A stretch of 7,178 bases of DNA from Desulfovibrionaceae bacterium UBA3823 (lineage in GTDB: Bacteria; Desulfobacterota; Desulfovibrionia; Desulfovibrionales; Desulfovibrionaceae): assembly GCA_002369295.1 (NCBI GenBank), contig DFDR01000221.1, positions 1 through 7,178 of the forward strand. Direction: 5' to 3'. The notes beneath the pieces were generated by a model. The model was given only the letters and a program-made list of their open reading frames with translations, made no database searches and was not told the DNA's origin. Each line of letters begins with the position of its first letter. The stretch's first letter is position 1. Both the position numbers and the translations under genes were made by a program. Positions 1 to 5,177 of the stretch are shown piece after piece.

Positions 1-1
1 C

Positions 2-469
2 ATTCCGCCGGAACGCATGAAGCGTGGCCGTGAGCACCGCGTTCCCCTTTCCCGCCAGGCCCTAGAGCTCCTGCGGGAGCAGAAGGCCGCGGCCGGGGAC
101 AGTCCCTGGGTCTTCCCGTCTCCCCGCGGCAGGGGGCGTAGCCTCTCCTCCAACGCAGCCCTCTTCGCCCTCCGCGAGATGGGCTGGGAGAAGGAGAAGA
201 TGACGATGCACGGCTTCCGGGGCATGTTCTCCACGACGGCCAACGAGTCTGGCCTCTGGGGGTGGGATCTCGTTGAGACCCAGCTTTCCCACGAAGAGAA
301 GAACGCCGTGCGGGCGACCTGCAACCATGCCGAGTATTTCAAGCAACGCGCCGAAATGATGCAGTGGTACGCCGACTGGCTCGACGCCCGCAGGGAGGAG
401 GCCGCGTGCCGGAAGCGGTGTGCTGGCGCTCCGTCTCCGGCAGAGCTGGAAAAGACGGATGCGGCATGA
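2..469 (+). CDS. P4-type tyrosine integrase, C-terminal part (5' end outside window)
   Basis: This is the catalytic end of a site-specific tyrosine recombinase, the type that integrates and excises P4-like prophages and genomic islands. The frame is open to the left edge, where it reads IPPERMKRGREHRVPLS, the usual P4-integrase beta-hairpin with its Lys. Counting from the Met at 17, the HGFR box gives His65 and Arg68, LSHEEKNAVRA gives the second His92, and CNHAEYF gives the probable nucleophile Tyr107. It is followed by MMQWYADWLD, close to the MMQWWADYLD ending seen across the family. P4 integrases are about 400 residues, so about 155 residues are here and the N-terminal arm-binding and core domains lie upstream. 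The Met at 17 is internal, not the start. The last 30 residues are an extra charged tail. The catalytic residues visible here are all present, so the gene may be functional. A remnant of a second integrase lies 286 bases downstream. Confidence 0.9.
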   Translation: MPPERMKRGREHRVPLSRQALELLREQKAAAGDSPWVFPSPRGRGRSLSSNAALFALREMGWEKEKMTMHGFRGMFSTTANESGLWGWDLVETQLSHEEKNAVRATCNHAEYFKQRAEMMQWYADWLDARREEAACRKRCAGAPSPAELEKTDAA

Positions 470-684
470 CGCCACGGCTCTGACTGTCCGGTGGCAGGGC
501 TTCAGGGGCCCGTCGCCGGCCTGTCCGGGCCGTCCATGATGCCGGCAGGGCATGGCGCGCATCTTGTCCAGCTTCCGTCAGAGGTCGTGTAGCCCCCGTT
601 ACGCGATCTTTTCAGCCGTCCGCCGGGTTCGCCGGCTTCTCGATTCTTAGGGATACGCTGAACAATGCATCATCGGCTCGACTG
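470..684. other. Intergenic stretch after the integrase
   Basis: I see no convincing coding sequence here on either strand. The antisense frame across the integrase runs into it but has no family resemblance. A small hairpin at 622-636 (GCCGG, loop GTTCG, CCGGC) is followed by the T-rich TTCTCGATTCTT. It could be a weak rho-independent terminator for the integrase, but the stem is only five pairs and lies about 150 bases past the stop. Base composition shifts toward A+T from about 640. I looked for a tRNA 3' end, the usual target of P4-type integrases, and found none that folds. Confidence 0.4.
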
Positions 685-729
685 CTCCTTGATATTTCAA
701 GGAGTTAGGAATTGTTACGAAATAACTCC
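685..729 (+). promoter_or_regulatory. Two overlapping, mutually exclusive hairpins upstream of the integrase remnant
   Basis: Positions 685-692 (CTCCTTGA) pair perfectly with 697-704 (TCAAGGAG) around the loop TATT. Positions 701-707 (GGAGTTA) pair perfectly with 723-729 (TAACTCC) around a 15-base loop. Both stems need the GGAG at 701-704, so only one can form at a time. The block sits in the most A+T-rich stretch of the window, 26 bases before the start of the integrase remnant at 755. The geometry fits a switchable leader (attenuator-like), paired protein-binding sites, or part of an attachment region with integrase/excisionase arm sites. Which of these it is cannot be told from sequence alone. 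Confidence 0.5.
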
Positions 730-754
730 AGCGGTCGGGGAAGGATCTTGCCTG

Positions 755-865
755 ATGGCATCGAAGGCTCCGACAGAAGCGGGCATCAAGGCCTTGCAGC
801 CTCGGGAGATCAGATGTTGCGTCTCCCTTGGCGCGGGGTGCAGCTTCGTCAAGCGCATGCTCTGA
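755..865 (+). pseudogene. N-terminal remnant of a second P4-type integrase (DUF4102-like)
   Basis: This 36-residue reading frame starts at an ATG with AAGGA nine bases upstream. Its residues about 6-29 (PTEAGIKALQPREI, then VSLGAGCSF) match the pattern of the P4-integrase arm-binding domain, typically written LTDxAIKALKPxEKxYxVSDGxGLxLxV. That domain binds the arm-type sites of the attachment region. The resemblance stops at about residue 30, where the normal protein would continue with a conserved KxWxxRYR stretch, and the frame hits TGA at 863-865. I could not find the continuation in either other frame, so this is a truncation or deletion rather than one frameshift. It lies in the same orientation as the integrase ending at 469, as expected when two islands integrate in tandem. 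It could instead be a chance short ORF, but the start signal and motif order argue against that. Confidence 0.6.
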
Positions 866-960
866 GACGGCGTCGTCGCTTTCAGCCTGGGCTTTGGGTC
901 AAGTCGTCCCGTCGGTTCTTTAGGCCAGCCTGCATGGAAGACATGCTCCGGCGACATGGC

Positions 961-978
961 AGACGGCCTGCGCCGTCT
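961..978. terminator. Hairpin downstream of the two-gene minus-strand operon
   Basis: AGACGGC (961-967) pairs perfectly with GCCGTCT (972-978) around a four-base loop. It lies about 40 bases past the stop of the minus-strand gene ending at 1018, a typical place for a transcription terminator or a 3'-end stabilising hairpin. There is no clear U-tract on the minus strand, so a strict rho-independent reading is uncertain. No supported plus-strand transcript ends here apart from the integrase remnant, which stops about 95 bases upstream. Confidence 0.45.
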
Positions 979-1017
979 TCGGCTCCGGGTCTGATTGTCG
1001 TCGCGTCCAGCCTTCCT

Positions 1018-1416
1018 CTACGGACGAGCCTTCGGCATGATGACGGCGCCGACAATGGTGCCGCCGACGAACATCGCTTCCCTGGCCTCCGCCATGGCCG
1101 CGTCGAACGCTTCCCTGCCCTGCCGGGCGAGCACGTCGGCCAGTTCGTTCGCGACGTCCTCAGCCGTCTTTCCGGCGAAGGCCGCCAGATCCCTTCCTTT
1201 TGGCGTCGGCTTGCCGCGCCTGTCGGCCAGGCCCGCAAGGAAGAGCGCGTGCGGCTCCATGCGCTCAACGGGGGATTCGCGTACGATCGTCCTGTACATG
1301 CCGGCCCTCTTGCCGGCCCTCCTGTTCCGGTTCCAGTGCCGCCATGCGGCGATGCCGGCGAAGAAGCACGTCCTCATGATGCGGAGCAGGACGGCGTCTG
1401 CATCGCCGTCGCTCAT
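1018..1416 (-). CDS. Unknown 132-residue protein, second gene of an ATGA-coupled pair
   Basis: I do not recognise this family. The start at 1416 overlaps the stop of the upstream gene as ATGA (1416-1413). GGAAGG lies a few bases before it, so translation is probably coupled. Residues 8-25 are hydrophobic with a Cys (VLLRIMRTCFFAGIAAW). A strongly basic patch follows (residues 27-38, RHWNRNRRAGKRAG), the pattern of a short membrane-anchoring or membrane-associated segment with a positive-inside flank. Residues 54-115 look like soluble amphipathic helix, including the Ala/Glu-rich TAEDVANELADVLARQG. Residues 116-128 (FVGGTIVGAVIMP) are again apolar. The codon pattern and helix periodicity support a real gene. 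A hairpin 40 bases past the stop may end the transcript. Its place inside a likely island suggests accessory function, but none can be named. Confidence 0.65.
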   Translation of the reverse strand: MSDGDADAVLLRIMRTCFFAGIAAWRHWNRNRRAGKRAGMYRTIVRESPVERMEPHALFLAGLADRRGKPTPKGRDLAAFAGKTAEDVANELADVLARQGREAFDAAMAEAREAMFVGGTIVGAVIMPKARP

Positions 1417-1619
1417 GCCTGCCTTCCGGCATGCCTCGCAGACGTCCTTCCGAACTGGAGGCTGGTCTTTTCGGCAAGGAACACGAGATCGACGTCGGGC
1501 AGAGGATAGCCGTCGTTCCAGCCTGCCTCTCCGGCCTGGCTCAGCAGCCTGGCAAAGAACCAGTCGATGTCCTTCTTCGCCGGCCTGGCCTTCCTCTTGA
1601 AGAAGCTGAAAAGCGACAT
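1413..1619 (-). CDS. Unknown 68-residue protein, first gene of an ATGA-coupled pair
   Basis: This short gene is chosen to start at the ATG at 1619 because AGGAG lies eight bases upstream. The in-frame Met at 1823 would add an Arg/Pro-rich stretch with no protein-like character. The product begins MSLFSFFKRKARPAKKDIDW, a short aromatic N-terminus followed by a basic patch. It continues with an amphipathic segment (FFARLLSQAGEAGW) and an acidic one (DVDLVFLAE, residues 42-50). I do not recognise it. It ends in the ATGA overlap with the next gene, so the two are presumably expressed together and may form a complex. It is divergent from the helix-turn-helix gene starting at 1932, with about 312 bases between them that could hold shared control sites. 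Confidence 0.6.
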   Translation of the reverse strand: MSLFSFFKRKARPAKKDIDWFFARLLSQAGEAGWNDGYPLPDVDLVFLAEKTSLQFGRTSARHAGRQA

Positions 1620-1931
1620 GGCGATGCTCCTCTGCGCCTTCGTCCGGCGTGGCAGGGACGGCAGGCCTCCGCCGGGGCGCCCGCCGTCCGGGGAGAGGCG
1701 CTTCCGGTTCCGGCGGAACGTCCGGAGCCGCCGGCGGCGCCCATCATAGCCTGCGCCTGCCGGCAAGGAAACGCCTGTCCGCGCCCTGCCTGCAGGAAGC
1801 AGGAGGCCGTCTCCCGGTACCATCCGTCCCTCGTTTGCTCCGGAATGCCTTCAGTCCCGTGCCGGAGACAGGGAGGCAGGAACAGCGTAGCATGGGCGCA
1901 GGACGCCCTGCGGGATTCTCCGCAGGATGCC
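1620..1931. promoter_or_regulatory. Divergent intergenic region with clustered palindromes
   Basis: This region separates the minus-strand pair (start 1619) from the plus-strand helix-turn-helix gene (start 1932), and I find no gene in it. It holds an operator-like inverted repeat GTTCCG-G-CGGAAC at 1707-1719 and a 12-base perfect palindrome GCCGCCGGCGGC at 1727-1738, only seven bases apart. Excisionase- and MerR-like proteins often bind next to their own genes, so these are candidate operators. In G+C-rich DNA such palindromes also arise by chance. I could not identify -35/-10 boxes with any confidence. Confidence 0.3.
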
Positions 1932-2635
1932 ATGAACGCCAAGGATGCGGCCTCGCCAGCGAAGCCCGGCCGGCCCATGCTCGCCATGACCGTCGAAGAG
2001 GCCGCCGGGGTCCTCAGAGCAAGCCCGAAGACGGTGATGGAGGCGATCCGGCGCCGGGAGCTGTCTGCCAGGAAGCTCGGCCGGAGCTGGCGCATCAGCC
2101 CGAAGGCGCTCGAAGACTGGCTGTGCCGGCCCGAACCCCTGTCCCCGGAGGAAGCCGGAAGGCAGAGGGCCCTCGAAGAGTTCCGGACCGGCTGGCATGA
2201 CCTGAACGCCTTTCTGGGCCGGCACGAGATCCCAGCCGGCGTCTTCTGCTTTGCCCTGGAGGCGGATGACGGCTCGTACTGCCCCGTCATGCCGAACGGC
2301 GAGCGCTGGCCTCTGGCGCATGGCCGGACTGGAGCGCCTTCGAGGCCGCGAGGGAAGGACGAAGGGCCTGGATCATCAAGATCCCCGGCCAGGAGAGGTG
2401 GGAAACCGAAAAGGAAGACGCCGGGGACGCCGGCAGGCAGGACAGCCCTTCGCTTGAAATCCTCGCCTTTCAGACAGGCTCGGAGCGCGCCTTCGAGTGG
2501 AAGGCCGGGGAGGCTGCGCCTCCGGACATGGATTCGGTCCGTTCCTGGCCCTCTTCGCTGGACTTCTTCAGCGGCCATGAGGAAGGCGCCCGCCCGGACA
2601 GGGGACTCTTCGTCCTGTTGCCGGAACGCCCCTGA
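1932..2635 (+). pseudogene. Excisionase/MerR-like helix-turn-helix protein, broken by a frameshift
   Basis: The N-terminal domain (residues about 18-65) is a clear excisionase-family winged helix-turn-helix (HTH_17 type): TVEEAAGVLRASPKTVMEAI is the helix-turn-helix, then RRELSARKLGRSWRI is the wing, then SPKALEDWL. Such proteins bind DNA as excisionases or small regulators. The start at 1932 has AGGA five bases upstream. Coding continues well to about residue 128 (PVMPNGERWPL, ending near 2315). It then resumes one frame lower as GAWPDWSAFEAAREGRRAW and runs to TGA at 2633-2635. The shift lies between about 2310 and 2326 and equals one missing base. With that base restored the protein would have about 234 residues, much longer than a simple excisionase. 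The C-terminal 165 residues (Trp-rich, then acidic) match nothing I know. There is no slippery heptamer at the junction, so a mutation or sequencing error is likelier than programmed frameshifting. Confidence 0.7.
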
Positions 2636-3487
2636 AGGGCAGGGCGGCGGTTTTCTCGGCGCCCCCGGAGACCCCAGAACATGGACATGCCTGCGGACGG
2701 CGCCTTCGCTCCACGTCCGGTTCTGCCTGCCGGCTCGGCGCTTCTGTCTGCGCCGTATTCTGGAGTGGCGGTACGGAGACTGTGGCGCCTCCTCCAGAGA
2801 CGCACAGAGGCCGCGCCCCCTTGGAGAATGCGTGCCCTGCACGACGAGAGGCTATTTCCCGCGGAGCCTGGTGGCTCCGGCATGGACTCTTATGCCTGCA
2901 CCTGGGCTCCGGCAAGGAAAGGGAAAGGGGGCCAGCGGCTCCGGGCGCTGGACCATCGCCTGCCGGGCCCCTGGCGCCGGCCCGGAAGTGGTTTAGACGG
3001 GCGGGCGCACGGACAGACTGGAAGATACGCCGCCTGCGGAGTGCGGGCAAGAAACACGTCGCCTTTGCCTCGGCCCCTCCTTCCGGAGGCGGAGGATGCC
3101 GTCCTTCTCTGCGGGGCGCCGTGCAGGCAGGAGACCGTCCTTCCGCCCCTCCGGCGTTGTCCCGTTCGCTTCCCGCGGCGTAGGCTCCGCGCCGGAAGGT
3201 GCCGCATGAAGCCGTTCCCCGCCCAGGACGGCCGGGGCTGTCCGGCTCCTTCCAGAACGCTATTCAGATGGTCGCCTTGCCCGATCCTTCCGCTCCCATA
3301 CCGTCCGATCCCGCAGGACAAGACTGGCTTGCCGGCGCTTCGCCCCGCATGCGGGCCTTGCCACTGCTCAGGCAAGCATTCGGGGCCGCGGAGAAGAGGC
3401 GACGCTGAAGGGGCAGGCGCCTGGGCCTGCGCAAATGCAGGCAAGAGGCCGGGAGTCCGCAGAAGGACATGGACGGCATGGCGCCGG
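2636..3487. other. 852-base stretch without a supportable gene
   Basis: Several long open frames cross this region on both strands, but all are Arg/Pro/Ala/Gly-rich translations typical of G+C-rich DNA read out of frame. None has a good ribosome binding site with a protein-like sequence. Visible structure is limited to hairpins: CGGAGCC/GGCTCCG at 2862-2879 (loop TGGT), a 12-base palindrome CCCGCATGCGGG at 3344-3355, CTTGCC/GGCAAG at 3357-3376, and GCAGGC/GCCTGC at 3413-3430. The last lies about 60 bases past the fic stop and might help end that transcript. The region may be a decayed gene or cargo scar, but I found no recognisable fragment. Confidence 0.4.
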
Positions 3488-4324
3488 TCAGCGTTCCGGC
3501 ATGCGGCTTTCCGGCCCGCTTTCCGGCGTCCAGGATGCGGGCCCCTCTTCCGGTCCGGCAGGCGCGTCCGCGCCGTGCGGCCTTGCCCCGCTTTCCTTCA
3601 GCATGCGGAGGAAATCCTTCTGGGCTTCATATTCAGCCCGCGCGACAAGGGCAATGAAGTCTGCATCGCTGACATGCGCGCGTTCGAGGCTTTCGATGTA
3701 GATCTGCCGGAGAACCGGCGGAATGGACACGGGAAGAAAGCCCCGCTGGACGAGAAGGCAGTTCATGGCAAGGCGGGCGATGCGGCCGTTCCCGTCGGCA
3801 AAGGGGTGGATGAATGCAAGCTCCTTGTGGAACTTGGCGGCGGCCGCAACGGGATGGCATTTGGCAAACAGCCTGCCCTGGCCTTCGACAAGCCTTTTCA
3901 TGGCTCCCGGCACCAGCCTGAAGTCCGGGGGCACGTGCCTCGAGCCCGTGACGAAGACCGGCGCCTTTCTGTAGGAACCGGAAACGGCATTGTTTTCCAG
4001 CCCTTGCAGCAGGCCGTGCATGAAGAGCAGGTTCTCCTCGGAAACTGCGTCCGCGTGCAGAAGCGAAAACATGTAGTCCCAGGCCCTTGCATGGCCCTCT
4101 GCCGCCAGTGCGTGCGCAAGAGGCTTTCCGCCCGCAGTCAGGCCGTCCTCGAGCAGCACCTTCGTTTCCGAAAGCGTGTAGCTGCTTCCTTCGATGGCGT
4201 TGGACGACCATGTGACTTCCAGCCTGTAGAATGCGCGGATCTGCTCCAGCAGGTTCCCGTCGCTGAAAGGCCTGAATCTGGCAATCTCTTCATGCCTGGC
4301 GTCTATCGCTTCGAAAAGCTTCAT
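3488..4324 (-). CDS. Fic family protein (AMP-transferase fold, class II)
   Basis: Fic enzymes usually transfer AMP from ATP to a hydroxyl side chain of a target protein; some remove it or use other nucleotides. The core motif is intact at residues 173-184: HPFADGNGRIAR. It carries the catalytic His173, the metal-binding Asp177, and the phosphate-binding Asn179, Arg181 and Arg184. Residues 41-46 are SNAIEG, which fits the inhibitory-helix motif (S/T)xxxE(G/N) with Glu45 as the blocking residue. Its position before the Fic core makes this class II, self-inhibited. The stretch near 112-130 (AVSGSYRKAPVFVTGS) is the usual target-docking flap. Start 4324 is chosen because AAGGA lies eight bases upstream and the fold begins there; the longer frame to 4525 is spurious. 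The product has 278 residues. The last 30 or so form a Pro/Gly/Glu-rich tail that may be a degenerate or linker end. No separate antitoxin gene adjoins it, as expected for class II. The target is unknown. Confidence 0.93.
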   Translation of the reverse strand: MKLFEAIDARHEEIARFRPFSDGNLLEQIRAFYRLEVTWSSNAIEGSSYTLSETKVLLEDGLTAGGKPLAHALAAEGHARAWDYMFSLLHADAVSEENLLFMHGLLQGLENNAVSGSYRKAPVFVTGSRHVPPDFRLVPGAMKRLVEGQGRLFAKCHPVAAAAKFHKELAFIHPFADGNGRIARLAMNCLLVQRGFLPVSIPPVLRQIYIESLERAHVSDADFIALVARAEYEAQKDFLRMLKESGARPHGADAPAGPEEGPASWTPESGPESRMPER

Positions 4325-4506
4325 CGTTTTTCCTTTGGCGCCGTGCGGAAGCGCCCCTGCCCCAAAAAGCATGCCCGGCCTGCAGGCGCATGTCAACGGC
4401 CGCATGGAGCCGCGCGTGCAGGGCGGCTGCGGGAGCCTTCCCGGGGCGTCCTGCTCCCCGGGTCCGCCCGGCAGCTCTGGACATCCCCGGAGTTCCGACT
4501 CTCCAG
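4325..4506. promoter_or_regulatory. Divergent region between fic and a small plus-strand ORF
   Basis: This 182-base gap must hold the fic promoter and any promoter for the plus-strand ORF. A strong inverted repeat CCCGGGG (4440-4446) and CCCCGGG (4456-4462) with a nine-base spacer sits inside it. It could be an operator, or a hairpin in either leader. No -35/-10 pair is clear enough to call. Confidence 0.3.
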
Positions 4507-4761
4507 ATGACTGTCGCGAAGGCAAGACAGTACTTCGACGAGTGGGAGCGGTGGCACAGGGCCAGAGGCCGGACCGTCAACTACTCAGTCCGAGACTATG
4601 GGGTGAGCTGTCGCCTGTTCAAGGAGAAGCATCCCCGATGGCAGATTAGGGAAGCCCTCCTTCCGCTGATAGACAGGGAATGCGCGGCCAAGCTCCGCCG
4701 CAAGGCTCCGGACTACTTGGAAAGGACGCTTGATGCGGCGTGGCGCCAGGTGCCTGGATAG
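4507..4761 (+). CDS. Small ORF resembling the C-terminal end of a plasmid/ICE primase or relaxase
   Basis: The 84-residue frame from the ATG at 4507 has protein-like composition: MTVAKARQYFDEWERWHRAR, then YSVRDYGVSCRLFKEKHPRW, then PDYLERTLDAAW near the end. The order of a D-Y-x-V-x-x-R-L/M segment, an I-x-x-A-L helix and a terminal Y-x-x-R-T-x-x-x-A-W resembles the small domain that ends many RepB-type primases and mobilisation proteins. This is recognition by pattern only. No good ribosome binding site precedes 4507; the nearest GGAG is 14 bases away. The frame is open upstream to 4390 with poorer sequence. It may therefore be a truncated 3' end of a larger gene rather than a complete small protein. 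A hairpin follows the stop. If the assignment holds, it is another remnant of a conjugative or plasmid element. Confidence 0.5.
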   Translation: MTVAKARQYFDEWERWHRARGRTVNYSVRDYGVSCRLFKEKHPRWQIREALLPLIDRECAAKLRRKAPDYLERTLDAAWRQVPG

Positions 4762-5131
4762 CAGGACGGCTGTGACTGACATGGGAGGCGCCAGCCTCCC
4801 TTCCATGACGGTTTGAATAGCGACTACCTCCTCTCCCATTTGGGAGAGGGGGTGTCGTTAAAGAGAAAGCTGCGGCTCCTGGCAGCCGCCAAGAGCCGTA
4901 AAAAAATCTCGGATTTTTGTCTTGCCAAGTGAGCCGCTTTACCTTGCCGGCCGCGCAGCCGCCGGGAACCGTCTGGAAGGTCCAGCCGTCCGGCACCTCC
5001 ATGGTGAAGTCCGTGCCTTTGGTGGACTTGCACTGGTGCTTTGCGGCCATCGCGCCGGTGGAAAGGGCGAGAACAAGTGCGAGAGCGAGAGAGATACGTT
5101 TCAAGGCTGTCGCAAACTTTCTCTTGTCCAT
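4646..5131 (-). CDS. Small Sec-exported protein, 3' end apparently replaced
   Basis: The N-terminus is a textbook Sec signal: basic MDKRKFATALKR, then the hydrophobic core ISLALALVLALSTG, then the cleavage site GAMAA near residue 30. The mature part begins KHQCKSTKGTDFTMEVPDGW and reaches PGGCAAGKVK near residue 65. It has two Cys (34 and 59) that could form a disulphide in the periplasm. The family is unknown to me. Start 5131 is chosen for the signal peptide, although the preceding AGAGAAAG is only a modest ribosome binding site. From about residue 70 (below about 4925) the frame passes through the hairpin block and then runs antisense to the ORF at 4507-4761. Those 90 or so residues are Pro/Ser/Arg-rich and probably not native. 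The original gene was likely shorter or had a different end. It lies 46 bases downstream of the TAG-interrupted gene on the same strand and may share its transcript. Confidence 0.65.
   Translation of the reverse strand: MDKRKFATALKRISLALALVLALSTGAMAAKHQCKSTKGTDFTMEVPDGWTFQTVPGGCAAGKVKRLTWQDKNPRFFYGSWRLPGAAAFSLTTPPLPNGRGGSRYSNRHGREAGASHVSHSRPAIQAPGATPHQASFPSSPEPCGGAWPRIPCLSAEGGLP
4783..4800. terminator. Perfect hairpin after the small plus-strand ORF
   Basis: GGGAGGC (4783-4789) pairs fully with GCCTCCC (4794-4800) around the loop GCCA, starting about 20 bases past the stop at 4761. The position fits a terminator for that ORF. The following bases (TTCCATGACGGTTTG) are only mildly T-rich. It is also the first of four hairpins in 140 bases and may belong to that block instead. 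Confidence 0.5.
4826..4918. repeat. Block of three tandem hairpins, probable intergenic repeat element
   Basis: Three tight stems follow one another. First, 4830-4837 CCTCTCCC pairs with 4842-4849 GGGAGAGG around ATTT, extendable to 4826-4853 with one wobble. Second, 4873-4878 CGGCTC pairs with 4893-4898 GAGCCG, and inside it 4880-4883 TGGC pairs with 4888-4891 GCCA, with one internal mismatch and loop AGCC. Third, 4902-4908 AAAAATC pairs with 4912-4918 GATTTTT around TCG. The first stem resembles the CCCTCTCCC...GGGAGAGGG hairpins dispersed between genes in many proteobacteria. On the minus strand the block lies exactly where the 3' end of the secreted-protein gene should be. It could end or stabilise that transcript, or be a small mobile repeat that landed there. 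Confidence 0.55.
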
Positions 5132-5177
5132 GCGCTTTCTCTTGCCTGTAGAACATACGCTTGAGGTAGAAGGAACG

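Noticed and set aside
470..755. tRNA gene or tRNA 3' end as attachment site
   Set aside because: The only TTC-G-like stretch (GGGTTCGCCGGC near 625-636) does not have a T-arm, acceptor stem or CCA end that folds.
2305..2330. Programmed -1 ribosomal frameshift in the helix-turn-helix gene
   Set aside because: The shift direction fits, but there is no X-XXY-YYZ slippery heptamer or evident downstream pseudoknot. A lost base is simpler.
1541..2842. 433-residue minus-strand open frame
   Set aside because: It is antisense to the helix-turn-helix gene and has Arg/Ser/Pro-rich content without motifs.
1431..2996. 521-residue plus-strand open frame
   Set aside because: Only the part from 1932 to about 2315 is protein-like. 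The beginning is antisense to the coupled gene pair and the end is out-of-frame translation past the frameshift.
3344..3355. 12-base palindrome CCCGCATGCGGG
   Set aside because: One such palindrome is expected by chance every few kilobases, more often in G+C-rich DNA, and nothing nearby gives it a role.
2681..4510. 609-residue plus-strand open frame
   Set aside because: Its right half is antisense to the clear fic gene and its left half is low-complexity Arg/Pro/Gly sequence, a common artefact in G+C-rich DNA.
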